Origin: Chryseobacterium pennae
Lineage (GTDB): Bacteria > Bacteroidota > Bacteroidia > Flavobacteriales > Weeksellaceae
NCBI RefSeq assembly: GCF_003385515.1
Contig: NZ_QNVT01000031.1
Span: forward strand, 25,199-89,198
Direction: 5' to 3'
Length of the DNA stretch: 64,000 bases
Translations under genes and position numbers: made by a program
The notes under the pieces: generated by a model
Database searches by the model: none
What the model was told of the DNA's origin: nothing
What the model saw: only the letters and a program-made list of their open reading frames with translations
Shown here: piece by piece, positions 1 to 9,089 of the stretch
Numbering within the stretch: the stretch's first letter is position 1
How the letters are laid out: the number at the start of each line of letters is the position of its first letter

Positions 1-769
1 ATTCAAAATCAGGAAGGTAGCCGGTCATGGCCAGAACAAAATCATTTTCAATCTCATGTATCTGATTATTTTCATCCTTAAAAATTACGGAATTTTCTTT
101 CACTGCTGTCATTTCAGCATTAAAATAAGCTTTAATACTTCCTTCTGCGATCCGGTTTTCAATATCCGGTTTTACCCAATATTTTACACTTTTTGAAATC
201 TCGGAATGACGGATAACCATAGTTACTTCTGCACCTTTTCTATAGGTTTCAAGAGCTGCATCCACCGCTGAATTGCTGGATCCTACCACCACCACTTTCT
301 GCTTTGCATACGGATAAGGTTCGGTATAATAATGTTTTACCTTCGGAAGTTCTTCACCCGGAATATTCATTAGGTTAGGAATATCGTAAAATCCGGTGGC
401 AATCACTACATTTTTAGCTCTGTAGCTTCCCTTCGTTGTTTCAATATCAAATGCATCAGATTTTTTGGATACCTTCAGTACTTTTTCATAAAGATGGATA
501 TTCAGCTGTTTTTGTCGGGCAATTCCCTGATAATATTCCAGAGCATCCTGTCTTCCAGGCTTGGGTGCAGTAGAAATAAAAGGAACACCGTCAATTTCCA
601 GCTTTTCAGCTGTTGAAAAGAAACGCATATACAAAGGATAGTTGTACAATGAGTTGACAATAGTTCCTTTTTCTATAATTAAATGATTCAAATTGTTTTT
701 ACTGGCTTCAATAGCACAGTTGATACCAATAGGTCCTGCTCCTATAATAAGAATATCCAAAATTTCCAT
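1..769 (-). CDS. YpdA-family flavoprotein disulfide reductase, partial (C-terminus beyond the window)
   Basis: Reading leftward from ATG at 769, the protein begins MEILDILIIGAGPIG, a typical FAD-binding Rossmann GxGxxG motif. A second dinucleotide-binding motif (VVVGSSNSAVDAA) lies about 110 residues later, the layout of thioredoxin-reductase-like flavoproteins. The segment between them carries the phrase FFSTAEKLEIDGVPF, which I associate with the YpdA family (putative bacillithiol disulfide reductases). About 256 residues are present and the frame is open to base 1, so the C-terminus is missing. The enzyme is expected to be a cytoplasmic NADPH-dependent oxidoreductase. The exact thiol substrate in this organism is inferred from the family, not visible here. 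Confidence 0.82.
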   Translation of the reverse strand, partial: MEILDILIIGAGPIGINCAIEASKNNLNHLIIEKGTIVNSLYNYPLYMRFFSTAEKLEIDGVPFISTAPKPGRQDALEYYQGIARQKQLNIHLYEKVLKVSKKSDAFDIETTKGSYRAKNVVIATGFYDIPNLMNIPGEELPKVKHYYTEPYPYAKQKVVVVGSSNSAVDAALETYRKGAEVTMVIRHSEISKSVKYWVKPDIENRIAEGSIKAYFNAEMTAVKENSVIFKDENNQIHEIENDFVLAMTGYLPDFE

Positions 770-914
770 ATTACAAAGGTACGATGTAATTGGGAAACTG
801 TATCCATAAGAAGGGATAAGATCATTGACGCTTAGGAACAAAGAGTAAAAATAAAGATCCAGTTTTATAGATCAGGTGTCAAACCCTAAAACTCTCTATA
901 TCTCGTATTGGCAT

Positions 915-922
915 TAGTTTTG
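915..922 (+). promoter_or_regulatory. Candidate Bacteroidota -7 box (TAGTTTTG)
   Basis: Matches the TAnnTTTG consensus used by the primary sigma factor of Bacteroidota and lies 32 nt before the ATG at 955. No good TTTG -33 element is present at the usual distance, so this is tentative. Confidence 0.35.
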
Positions 923-954
923 GTACTTTTTTTATTAACCACTAAATTAAAAAT

Positions 955-1599
955 ATGAAAAAACTACTTATTTCAATGATGGTACTGGCACTGGCAGTAG
1001 CTTGTAAAAAGGAGGCCGGAAAACCGGTTCCAAGTGAGATTGATACGGTTACCCGTGTGAAACCGCTGGACAGTGCAGCAGTTGCTAAAGAAAAAGCATT
1101 GAAAGAAGGAGCGCTTAAAAAGACTAATGATGAGGTTTTACAGGCTTTAAAAGCTAAAGATTATAAGACATTTGCTTCATTTATCCACCCAGAGAAGGGG
1201 ATTAATTTTTCAATGTATGCTTTTGTAGATCCGAAATCAGATAAGCATTTTTCGAAAGAAGATTTTGAAAAATACCAGCCTACCAAAACATTGTTTACCT
1301 GGGGAGCGCAAGACGGCTCAGGGGATCCTTATAAAGCGACGATCAATGATTATCTAAGAAAATGGGTGTTCTCTGGTGATTTTACAGCTTCTCAATATTC
1401 TTTCAATACATTTCTCGGCAGAGGAAACTCGCTGAATAATCTTGAAGAGATCTATCCTAAAAGCGATTTTACAGAAAACTATATCAAAGGAACAGAAAAA
1501 AATAGTGAAATGGACTGGAAAACACTCCGTTTTGTATTTGAAGAATTTCAGGGAAAATATTATCTCATTGCTGTTGTTAATGACCAATGGACAATTTAA
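955..1599 (+). CDS. Hypothetical lipoprotein, 214 aa
   Basis: The N-terminus is a type II signal peptide: MKKLLISMMVLALAVAC, with the lipobox cysteine at residue 17 followed by KKEAGK. After a Lys/Ala-rich linker (about 40-60), residues 60-214 form a compact globular domain with a pattern (FIHPEKGINFS, WGAQDGSGDPY, WKTLRFVFEEFQGKYYL) seen in other flavobacterial lipoproteins of unknown role. It should be anchored to the outer or inner membrane on the periplasmic side. It stands alone, convergent with the glycosyltransferase to its right. I do not recognise a function. Confidence 0.8.
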   Translation: MKKLLISMMVLALAVACKKEAGKPVPSEIDTVTRVKPLDSAAVAKEKALKEGALKKTNDEVLQALKAKDYKTFASFIHPEKGINFSMYAFVDPKSDKHFSKEDFEKYQPTKTLFTWGAQDGSGDPYKATINDYLRKWVFSGDFTASQYSFNTFLGRGNSLNNLEEIYPKSDFTENYIKGTEKNSEMDWKTLRFVFEEFQGKYYLIAVVNDQWTI

Positions 1600-1601
1600 A
1601 A

Positions 1602-1735
1602 GCTAGAAGCTGGATGTAGGAAGCTGGAAACTGGAAGTTATAGAATTGGGGAAAACATTTGTTATTCTTATTTTCAATTGTAATTAAAAACTACAGATGT
1701 TTTTTTTCAATTAAAGTTCTTCCAGCTTCCTTTCT
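1602..1735. repeat. Dispersed palindromic repeat, full copy 1 (CTTCCAGC family)
   Basis: Left arm 1602-1641 contains GAAGCTGGATG...GAAGCTGGAAACTGGAAGTTAT and the right arm 1714-1735 contains CTTCCAGCTTCC. The interior pairs further: AATTG/CAATT and AAAACAT/ATGTTTT, so the whole element can fold into one long imperfect hairpin. It fills the space between two convergent genes and abuts the stop codon of the glycosyltransferase. Related copies lie at 57305-57443 and 62293-62418, with half copies at 9067, 31675 and 42305. Confidence 0.7.
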
Positions 1736-3019
1736 TTATAAAATATCAGCCAGTTGCCTGGTGAGATTTTTTCTTGAAAACTGTTCTATCTGTTGAGTGT
1801 TTTCAGAAAGATTTCCGTTTTTCCAAAGGTCAAATTTTTCCAGAATGAATTTTTTTACAGACACAGAATCATCATAACTGAAATGTTTTCCTGCATGGGT
1901 CTCTTCAAGGATCTTAGCAACATCAGCTTTATCTGGTCCAAATGAAAGAATCTGTTTTCCGCTTACCAGATATTCAAATATTTTTCCGGGAATAATTCCT
2001 CTTGAAGATTCATTCGGGAAATTGGTGATCAGCAGCATTTCTGAAGTCTGCATTTCTTCAACAGCTTTACCGTGTGGAAGATACCCCAAATTCAGGATGT
2101 GATTTTTCAGGCTTGAGTTTTCAATCATATGAAGGATTTTATCATCAATTCTTCCTACAAATTTTAAGCTGAAATGTTTTGCAAATTCTGCATTTTCCTT
2201 TATCAGTTCATCCAATGATCTCCAAAGGTTCTCCGGATTTCTAAGCTGTTCCAGAACTCCAATATAACTTAATACAAAAGATTTGTTGTGCTGTTTATTT
2301 CCTTCGTTTGAATCACTTTCATCAAAACCGTTTGTGATACAAACTGCATTAGCTCCGGCTTTTTTGAAATTCTCAGCATCGGTATAGCTTGTGGCCAGGG
2401 TAATATCTGCATTTTTGAAAACGGCACTTTCCAGCTGGCGGTGCTTTTGGTCTGAACTTTTGGTTAATTTCAGGTGTTTATAATACGAGATCTCTGTCCA
2501 TGGATCGCGGAAATCGGCAATCCATTTAATATTGGGAAGTTTATTTTTTAGACCTAATCCAATCAGGTGAAGAGAGTGGGGTGGACCGGAAGTTACGATC
2601 GTATCGATGTTGTGTTCTTTCAGGTATCTTTCCAGAAATTGAATAGAAGGCTTTACCCAGAAAACTCTGGCATCAGGAATAAAAAAATTTCCCCTTACCC
2701 ATATAGAAAGTCTAGATTTCCAGCTCTGGTTTTTTCCTACATCAAATTGGCCTGCTTTAAATTTTTTGTTGCTTTTATTAAGCTTTTCAGCCAGCTGATA
2801 AGGTTCCCAGATCTTTGTTCTGACGATTTCAATATCTTTTGGAACATCCTTCATCAGGGTTTCGTCCAACAATGGATAGCTTGGGTTTTCCGGAGTATAG
2901 ATAACGGGTTTCCACCCGAAATCAGGCAGATATTTGGCAAACTTCAGCCATCTTTGAACACCAGGACCTCCCGCAGGAGGCCAGTAATAGGTGATAATCA
3001 ATATTTTCTTTCGTTCCAT
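1736..3019 (-). CDS. Glycosyltransferase, GT4-like (GT-B fold), 427 aa
   Basis: The N-terminus KKILIITYYWPPAGGPGVQR is the donor-side start of GT-B glycosyltransferases of the family 4 kind; the middle has IDTIVTSGPPHSLHLIGLGL and IADFRDPW, and the C-terminal half has SYIGVLEQLRNPENL and PGKIFEYLVSGKQILSF, where the Glu of the nucleotide-sugar site is expected. It probably transfers a sugar to a surface polysaccharide or lipid at the cytoplasmic face. I start it at ATG 3019 rather than the longer in-frame ATG at 3049, because the latter lies inside a dispersed repeat (3045-3082) and adds ten unrelated residues. The YfhO gene upstream on the same strand suggests a surface-glycan context, but that is inference. 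Confidence 0.85.
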   Translation of the reverse strand: MERKKILIITYYWPPAGGPGVQRWLKFAKYLPDFGWKPVIYTPENPSYPLLDETLMKDVPKDIEIVRTKIWEPYQLAEKLNKSNKKFKAGQFDVGKNQSWKSRLSIWVRGNFFIPDARVFWVKPSIQFLERYLKEHNIDTIVTSGPPHSLHLIGLGLKNKLPNIKWIADFRDPWTEISYYKHLKLTKSSDQKHRQLESAVFKNADITLATSYTDAENFKKAGANAVCITNGFDESDSNEGNKQHNKSFVLSYIGVLEQLRNPENLWRSLDELIKENAEFAKHFSLKFVGRIDDKILHMIENSSLKNHILNLGYLPHGKAVEEMQTSEMLLITNFPNESSRGIIPGKIFEYLVSGKQILSFGPDKADVAKILEETHAGKHFSYDDSVSVKKFILEKFDLWKNGNLSENTQQIEQFSRKNLTRQLADIL

Positions 3020-3044
3020 TCTTTTGGTCGTCTGTCCTTCAATT

Positions 3045-3082
3045 GTCATTCTGAACGAAGCGTAGGGTAGTGAAAAATCTCA
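3045..3082. repeat. Dispersed GTCATTCTGAACGAAGCG-type repeat
   Basis: The segment starts GTCATTCTGAACGAAGCG and ends GTGAAAAATCTCA. This is a very widespread intergenic repeat in Bacteroidota; translated it gives the notorious CHSER peptide that contaminates gene calls. It sits directly upstream of the glycosyltransferase start. Confidence 0.6.
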
Positions 3083-3141
3083 TTCTATCTCTTCATTCAG
3101 AAATTTCCAATCGGAATTGAATGCTTTAATTAATTTTTTGA

Positions 3142-5682
3142 TCAGGCTTTCTGTTCGATAAGAGTCTCTTTTTTCTTATTCTTATTCATCCAGAAAATTC
3201 CAAATGCTGCCAGTGCGATAAACAATCCGAAGCTTAATAGAGAAATCCATTTTCCTGTTTCAATTACTTCCGGCTCAAAAACCATTCTGATGTGGTGATT
3301 CCCGGCAGGAACATGTACTGCACGAAGCAGATAATCTGCTTTGATATAAGGAACCTCTTTTTCATCTACAAGAACCTTCCATCCGTGAGGATAATATACC
3401 TCAGAGAAAACGGCCAATTGAGGCGTTTTTGACTGAGATTTGAATTCCAGTTCGTTAGGTTGGTATGTAGTTAAATTGATAAATGCTGTAGAATCTGCCT
3501 GAACAGGTTTATTACTGAAATAAGCTTTGTCAGAAGATGCAATCACAGCTGTTTTTTTATTGTCGATTTCCCCAAGAGAGTTAATTTCTTCGTTAGGAGT
3601 ATCTACAAATTTAAGATCACTTACAAACCATGCGTTTCCATTTGCTTTAGGATTCGGAACTACCTGAGGCTGATCCGGACCTCCGAAAACCATATATTTT
3701 GCATTCAGTAAGTTGAGTATTTTAGGGGTTTTTACACTGTCGATATTATTGATATATGCATTCAGTACATCATCATATCTCCTTAATTTTACAGCGTGGT
3801 AACCTCCGATAGAAGCTTTGAAATATGAAGTATTAGTCTCACTTGTAACTCCTAAAGTCTGGTTATAAATTCGGTAGTGAGCTTTATCTTTATCAGCAAT
3901 AGTCTCTAATGTCTTGTTGATATTTACGGTAGATAAAATAGATTCAAGATTTGGATTTCCCTGTACTTTTTCAGCAAGAAGTTCAGAACTTTCTGTTTGG
4001 AACGGGTTCTCAGCAAAAATCTTGTCTACATAATTTTCGTCATTTAAATAACGCTTATTTACAGTCCATAGGTCGAATAAACTTACTACACCAATGATGA
4101 CCAAAGCAATATTAGAGCTAAGTTTTTTCTTTAAACTTAAAAATAGAACTGTGGCAGCAATGGCTACGTAAATAAATGCCTTTATAGCATCTATTCTAAA
4201 CAGTTTGTACCTTTCATCTACCAGAAAATCAAGAAGGAAAGGAGGAAAGTACGTTTTCTCTCCTGCTGTTGAAAATCCTAATAATGATTTGCCAAATATT
4301 AAAAGAATTAATAATAATCCTAATGTTCCACCACTTACATACGTCAGAATTTTTTGCTTGTACTCTTCAGTCAGTTTTTCATCTGTAAAGAATCTGTATA
4401 ATCCTAAAATTGCGATCAAAGGGAATAGTAATTCCACGACAACAAGGATAGAAGACGGCGCCCTGAATTTATTGTAAAACGGAACGTAATCAATAAAGAA
4501 ATCAGATAATGGCATAAAGTTACTTCCCCAAGCCAATAAAATGGTTAGAATAGAAGCTCCCAGGATCCAGTAACGGTATTTTTTCCATGCAAAGAAAAAT
4601 CCTAATAATGCAAGGAAGCATACAATAGCTCCCTGATAGGCCGGGCCTGAAGTTCCCGGTTGGTCACCCCAATAAGTCATTCCGCTGAAACCTTTTGAAA
4701 TTCTGTCCATTTCAGCCTGTGAACCTACATTTTCCTGAACAAGTTCCTGAACTTTATTCATCATTTCCTTAGCTTCCGGTTCCTGGCTTCCACCACCCAT
4801 TAATCTTGGAATAAAAAGGTTTAAAGTTTCCAGTTGCCCATAGCTCCACATCAGCATACTTTCTTTATCCATTCCGGATTTTCCTGAAGTATGGCTGTCA
4901 TTGGTTAAAATCTGTTTTCCACGAACGGTTTCCTTTACATATTCAGAGTTGGCCATGATCCTTTGAGAGTTCATGCCAACACCAATCACACAAGATGCTG
5001 CAATGATTCCTGAAGAAATAAGGAAGTGTTTCATTGGAGTTTTTTTCTGAATCGCCCTGATAAGCTCAGACAGGAATAAAAATCCTAGTGCCAGAAATAG
5101 ATAATAGGTCATCTGCGGGTGGTTCGCTGCTATCTGAAGCCCCATAAACAGGGTAGTAACAATAAATCCCCAGATGTATTGTTTTCTGATGTAAACTAAT
5201 AAAATTCCGGCTAAAAGCGGTGCGAAATATTCAATGGTATTGACCTTTCCATTGTGTCCCGCCGCAATAATGATATAGAAATAAGTGGAAAGCCCGAAAA
5301 AGGTTGCGCCTAGTAAGGCATATTTCCAGTTTCTGACTACGACCATTCCCAAAAGGAAAAAACCTGCAAAAAGAAGGAAGAGATAATTAACAGGTCTTGG
5401 TAGAAAGTTCAGATTGCTGTCGATTTTCTTGATGATATCACCTTTAAACTGGCTACCCATCTGGTAAGTCGGCATTCCCCCGAACATGGAATCACTCCAA
5501 TAGGTTTCATTTCCTGTATTAGCTCTATAATCTAAAAGTTCTTTTGCTCCCCCTCTGTACTGTACAATATCATGCTGGAAAAGTTGTTTTCCTGAAAATA
5601 CAGGAGTGGAATATAAAAATGCTAAAACTATAAATACTACTAATGAAACTGCAATATAAATTAAGTTTTTGTTTTTTGCCAT
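3142..5682 (-). CDS. YfhO-family integral membrane protein, 846 aa
   Basis: A large multi-spanning protein: one hydrophobic segment at 7-28, a periplasmic loop with the conserved FQHDIVQYRGGAKELLDYR and SDSMFGGMPTYQM, a run of about a dozen membrane segments (roughly 95-540), then a soluble domain of about 270 residues and a final membrane segment near the C-terminus (WISLLSFGLFIALAAFGIFW). This is the architecture of the YfhO family, which resembles GT-C lipid-linked-sugar glycosyltransferases; in Gram-positives YfhO is linked to glycosylation of teichoic acid. The substrate here is unknown. The gene is 92 nt upstream of the glycosyltransferase on the same strand, consistent with a shared role in surface glycans. 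Confidence 0.88.
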   Translation of the reverse strand: MAKNKNLIYIAVSLVVFIVLAFLYSTPVFSGKQLFQHDIVQYRGGAKELLDYRANTGNETYWSDSMFGGMPTYQMGSQFKGDIIKKIDSNLNFLPRPVNYLFLLFAGFFLLGMVVVRNWKYALLGATFFGLSTYFYIIIAAGHNGKVNTIEYFAPLLAGILLVYIRKQYIWGFIVTTLFMGLQIAANHPQMTYYLFLALGFLFLSELIRAIQKKTPMKHFLISSGIIAASCVIGVGMNSQRIMANSEYVKETVRGKQILTNDSHTSGKSGMDKESMLMWSYGQLETLNLFIPRLMGGGSQEPEAKEMMNKVQELVQENVGSQAEMDRISKGFSGMTYWGDQPGTSGPAYQGAIVCFLALLGFFFAWKKYRYWILGASILTILLAWGSNFMPLSDFFIDYVPFYNKFRAPSSILVVVELLFPLIAILGLYRFFTDEKLTEEYKQKILTYVSGGTLGLLLILLIFGKSLLGFSTAGEKTYFPPFLLDFLVDERYKLFRIDAIKAFIYVAIAATVLFLSLKKKLSSNIALVIIGVVSLFDLWTVNKRYLNDENYVDKIFAENPFQTESSELLAEKVQGNPNLESILSTVNINKTLETIADKDKAHYRIYNQTLGVTSETNTSYFKASIGGYHAVKLRRYDDVLNAYINNIDSVKTPKILNLLNAKYMVFGGPDQPQVVPNPKANGNAWFVSDLKFVDTPNEEINSLGEIDNKKTAVIASSDKAYFSNKPVQADSTAFINLTTYQPNELEFKSQSKTPQLAVFSEVYYPHGWKVLVDEKEVPYIKADYLLRAVHVPAGNHHIRMVFEPEVIETGKWISLLSFGLFIALAAFGIFWMNKNKKKETLIEQKA

Positions 5683-5713
5683 GCTGGTTATGATCTTTTA
5701 TTTCTTGGATTTT

Positions 5714-5944
5714 TTACCTTTTGTCATTACTCTCTTTTACCTCTTCATAGTCTACGGTTTCTGCATCCCACTTAAGGTTTTTTTTGTTATTCTTATTCGA
5801 GTTATGTAGGTCCTGCTGATTGTTATTTTGCTGTTGGTTATTGAACCTGTAGCTGTAAAATGTCTTAAAGAAGATTCTTTTCAGAATATTCCAGACGAAG
5901 AATATAATAATAGCGGTGAGTACTAACTCAAGAATGTACTTCAT
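5714..5944 (-). CDS. Small membrane protein, DUF4834-like, 76 aa
   Basis: One N-terminal membrane segment (ILELVLTAIIIFFVWNIL) is followed by a basic stretch, a Gln/Asn-rich linker (about 37-55) and a short conserved-looking acidic tail, KNLKWDAETVDYEEVKE. This layout matches small flavobacterial proteins grouped as DUF4834. It lies 31 nt upstream of the YfhO gene and 11 nt downstream of the next gene, so it is probably cotranscribed. Function unknown. Confidence 0.75.
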   Translation of the reverse strand: MKYILELVLTAIIIFFVWNILKRIFFKTFYSYRFNNQQQNNNQQDLHNSNKNNKKNLKWDAETVDYEEVKESNDKR

Positions 5945-5955
5945 AATTTTACTTT

Positions 5956-7137
5956 TTAAAATAGCTTATATGATAAGGATACGCTAAATCCATTCATATT
6001 TAGTTTTTCAGGCTGTCCATAATACAGGGAAGAGAAATAAGGAACAGATCCCCATTTCAACTCAGCTCCGAATCGGTCATAATTATAGCCTGCAGCAAAT
6101 GTAGGATAAACTCTTCCATTTGCCGATGTAGAAATATTATCTACAGTGTATACATCATTGTTTAATATCAGTTCAAAACACAATAGTCCTGATACATATA
6201 TTTTTGATTTTTGATTCAAAAACATATTATGTTTAAATCCAAATGGCAGCTGTAATGCTGAATACTTTATTTCAAAATTTCTTCTGTTGTAATCATTCAC
6301 CTTAAGATTCACAGTTTGGAAAGCTGGTTCTGAAATAATGGCCCATTTCCCTTTGTTAAAGTTCAAAATATATTCAAGTTCCACCCCAAAACGATAGGCA
6401 ATACCATTCTTTTTATATTCTCCTATATCAGTGGTGCCTTGAGGGGCATGTATTGTATAATTTGAAAATCCAACTCCAGGTTTTAGATAAATATGGAAAT
6501 TATTTTTACCGTTACCCTCTGCAGTTACAGGATCCAAACCATTATAAAGAATGAAGATTTTCTTAAGCTTATTTTCTGTATATCCTAATCTTTCAATATC
6601 AGTATCTGTTATTTTACTGTTATCAGAAAATTCATTCTTCAGTTGATTTTTATATGTTTCGTTCTTTTCTATTCTATTTGAATTTAAATATTCTTTGTAT
6701 TCTAACTGGTGAAAAGTATCTTCATTTTTTTTTTTGTAGAAAAAGCGAGTAATATTTCCACTATTATATCTGTACAGATTAATTTTACCTTCTACCAAAG
6801 ACTTTAATAAAAGGATCTCTTCATTATTTTTAAGATCTTTTGTTATAGATAAATGATCTAAGTTTGAAGAAGAACGGTCTATCATTACTTTTGCTTTCAG
6901 ATATTTGATATTTCCAACAGAGAATTCTTTTAAATTCATGGCCGCTATCTGATTTATTTTTTCATTTCCGTTTATTTTATATTCAATGACCTCCGGATTA
7001 TTGTTCCAGTCCTTGTTTTTTATTAAAACATTCGTTTTTCCGCCGTTTTCATTAATTATATATCCCTGTTCAAAATTAATCTGACTATACATGAAAGCAG
7101 GAAATAAAAATAGAACGGCGTAAAAAAGATTTTTCAT
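5956..7137 (-). CDS. Outer-membrane beta-barrel protein, PorT-like, 393 aa
   Basis: A signal peptide (MKNLFYAVLFLFPAFMYSQ) is followed by an N-terminal domain of about 170 residues rich in charged residues, with an early phrase GYIINENGGKTNVLIKNKDW. From about 215 onward alternating hydrophobic strands appear (FHIYLKPGVGFSNYTI, YRFGVELEYILNF, KWAIISEPAFQ, ALQLPFGFKHNMFL), ending in an aromatic-terminated strand (GFSVSLSYKLF) as required for barrel assembly. I place it with the general outer-membrane beta-barrel superfamily and cannot name a substrate. It is 35 nt from the lipoprotein gene upstream. Confidence 0.78.
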   Translation of the reverse strand: MKNLFYAVLFLFPAFMYSQINFEQGYIINENGGKTNVLIKNKDWNNNPEVIEYKINGNEKINQIAAMNLKEFSVGNIKYLKAKVMIDRSSSNLDHLSITKDLKNNEEILLLKSLVEGKINLYRYNSGNITRFFYKKKNEDTFHQLEYKEYLNSNRIEKNETYKNQLKNEFSDNSKITDTDIERLGYTENKLKKIFILYNGLDPVTAEGNGKNNFHIYLKPGVGFSNYTIHAPQGTTDIGEYKKNGIAYRFGVELEYILNFNKGKWAIISEPAFQTVNLKVNDYNRRNFEIKYSALQLPFGFKHNMFLNQKSKIYVSGLLCFELILNNDVYTVDNISTSANGRVYPTFAAGYNYDRFGAELKWGSVPYFSSLYYGQPEKLNMNGFSVSLSYKLF

Positions 7138-7172
7138 GATTGGTTATTAGTTTTTATATAGTTTTTTGTTTC

Positions 7173-8222
7173 TTATTTTGCAGAAGGGTTTACCATCACA
7201 GAAGAATTGGAAACACTTTTCATAGACTGTGATTGTTTTCCGTCTGAAATAGTTTCAATCTGTGTAGTTTTTACATTAATGTTCTGGTTGATAATCCATC
7301 CTGTATTTTCGTCAAACTTAATGGTCCCGTTTTGAGCAAGTTCACTGCTCATGCTGTGAGTGATTGGTCCCTGAGCCTTCTTTTCAGTTTTCTTGGGAAT
7401 ACCTCCGGTTACACTGATTTCAGCAATTCCGTTTCCTAAGCTCTTTAAAACATAATTTGAAGTTACTTTAATGCTTCCGTTCGGATCTGCATTTTCAGAA
7501 GTTGACCATTTTTCACCTACTTTTACTCCTTTTTTCGGAATAATTGAAAGGTTTTTATTGAACTGATCTTTCAATACTTTCTCATTGAAGGACTGTTTAA
7601 GACTTGCTACAACACTTGCTCTTTCATTAGCATCCTTGATAAGCGGTCCTACCGCATTGGTAACTTTGGTATATACTGCATCAAAACCTGTAATGGAAAT
7701 CACATTTCCTTTGGTATCCATCTTCATATCAAGCTTATTGTTGGTAAGAGCTTTGTTGATATTCCAGATCATTTTAAGATCATCTTCTTTAGGAAGAGGC
7801 AGCTTAGTATCTACTACAACCGTTTTACCCTGTGCAGCCTGAGAGCTTCTTTTAGAAACAAGATTAAGAGTCATTTCATATACATTTCCCTTAATATCAT
7901 TTACAATAAAGTTCATTTCGTCAGTAGATTCTACAGTAGCTGTCATAGATTTTCCCTGAGGATCAGTCATCGTTTTTACATCTCTCTGGTAGGTAGTAAG
8001 GGGATAAGTCTTTCCTTTTTCAAGTTTGAAAGACTGAGAAACAATCCCTGCAGAGTCTCTGATTGCCGGGTTTTCTGCAACTTTTGCTGCAGAATCCGCA
8101 GGAACTTCCACGGTAACCGTTTTTCCGGTCTTAGGATCTACTTTTGTGATTTTTGCCGTTTCTTTTTTACAAGATACAAGAGCTATAGATGATAATAGCG
8201 CTATTGCTGCTATATTTTTCAT
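7173..8222 (-). CDS. Lipoprotein, DUF6263-like, 349 aa
   Basis: The lipobox SIALVSC places the lipidated Cys at residue 19. The next segment (ITKVDPKTGKTVTVEVPADS) is low complexity, followed by a domain with FKLEKGKTYPLTTYQR, MNFIVNDIKGNVYEMTLNL and a late phrase KVGEKWSTSENADPNGSIKV. This pattern of a quantity measured, corrected by a time constant, and an alternating-strand fold is that of flavobacterial proteins labelled DUF6263. It should sit in the periplasm anchored to a membrane. No function is known to me. Confidence 0.75.
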   Translation of the reverse strand: MKNIAAIALLSSIALVSCKKETAKITKVDPKTGKTVTVEVPADSAAKVAENPAIRDSAGIVSQSFKLEKGKTYPLTTYQRDVKTMTDPQGKSMTATVESTDEMNFIVNDIKGNVYEMTLNLVSKRSSQAAQGKTVVVDTKLPLPKEDDLKMIWNINKALTNNKLDMKMDTKGNVISITGFDAVYTKVTNAVGPLIKDANERASVVASLKQSFNEKVLKDQFNKNLSIIPKKGVKVGEKWSTSENADPNGSIKVTSNYVLKSLGNGIAEISVTGGIPKKTEKKAQGPITHSMSSELAQNGTIKFDENTGWIINQNINVKTTQIETISDGKQSQSMKSVSNSSVMVNPSAK

Positions 8223-8259
8223 TTTCTGATTTTTTTAAGTGTTGTGTTATCGAATTAAT

Positions 8260-8997
8260 TTATTTCAGACTTTTCTGTCTCACCGCTTCATACAGGATTG
8301 CGCCACATGCTACGGAAACATTCAAAGACTGAGTTTTTCCTTCAATAGGAAGTTTTATTTTTTCATCAGAATGATGCAGTACTTCTTTAGAAATTCCTGT
8401 TTCCTCATTTCCCATAACGATAGCGCATGGTTCTGTGAAATTTACATCATAGATCAGTTTCTGAGCTTTCTCAGATGCTGAAAATACAGTAATTCCGCTC
8501 TGTTGAAGGAAATCTACAACGTGAGCAAGATTATTTTCCTTGCAGATTTTAATATTATAAAGCGCTCCGGCTGACGTTTTAATAGCGTCAGAATTAATAG
8601 GAGCAGCACCTTTTTCAGGAATAATAACAGCATCTACACCCGCACATTCTGCCGTTCTGCAGATGGCTCCAAAGTTTCTTACATCTGTAAGTCTGTCCAG
8701 AATTAATAAGAATGGAGTTTTCCCTTCTTCAAATAATTGTGGCACAATATCTTCCACTTTATGAAACGGAACATCCGAAATAAAAGCAACCACACCTTGG
8801 TGGTTTTTTCTTGTAAAACGGTTCAGTTTTTCAACCGGAACATAATTGGGACGGATTTTATTTTTTGCTAAAATTGCTTTCAGTTCAGCATAAATAGGAC
8901 CCTGAAGTGCATTTTGCACAAAGATCTTGTCAATCGTTTTTCCCGCTTCAATTGCTTCAATCACGGGACGCAGCCCGAAAATAAAATCGTCTTTCAT
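8260..8997 (-). CDS. rlmB: 23S rRNA (guanosine-2'-O)-methyltransferase RlmB-type, 245 aa
   Basis: A SPOUT-class TrmH/SpoU methyltransferase. The N-terminal substrate-binding domain (FIFGLRPVIEAIEAGKTIDK) is followed by the catalytic domain with motif 1 LTDVRNFGAICRTAECAG, motif 2 AIVMGNEETGISKEV and motif 3 IPIEGKTQSLNVSVA-like (seen as LPIEGKTQSLNVSVACGAIL). The deep trefoil-knot motifs are all intact and the length is normal. It methylates 23S rRNA at the guanosine corresponding to Gm2251 in E. coli using S-adenosylmethionine. RlmB rather than another TrmH relative is inferred from the N-terminal domain and the length. Confidence 0.9.
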   Translation of the reverse strand: MKDDFIFGLRPVIEAIEAGKTIDKIFVQNALQGPIYAELKAILAKNKIRPNYVPVEKLNRFTRKNHQGVVAFISDVPFHKVEDIVPQLFEEGKTPFLLILDRLTDVRNFGAICRTAECAGVDAVIIPEKGAAPINSDAIKTSAGALYNIKICKENNLAHVVDFLQQSGITVFSASEKAQKLIYDVNFTEPCAIVMGNEETGISKEVLHHSDEKIKLPIEGKTQSLNVSVACGAILYEAVRQKSLK

Positions 8998-9066
8998 TGA
9001 TTTGTTTAAAATTTTATGTTTAAGGTTATCGGAATCTAGAGCAGGTGGTTCATGATTTATTATGAT

Positions 9067-9089
9067 TACGAACTTCCAGCTTCCTTTTA
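9067..9089. repeat. Half copy of the CTTCCAGC palindromic repeat
   Basis: GAACTTCCAGCTTCCTTTTAG matches the right arm of the full elements at 1714-1735 and 57411-57443. No clear left arm is present. It overlaps the stop codon of the DinB-like gene. Confidence 0.5.

Noticed and set aside
2567..3070. A 167-codon plus-strand frame antisense to the glycosyltransferase
   Set aside because: It is antisense to a well-supported gene and ends in the CHSER translation of a dispersed repeat, a known artefact.
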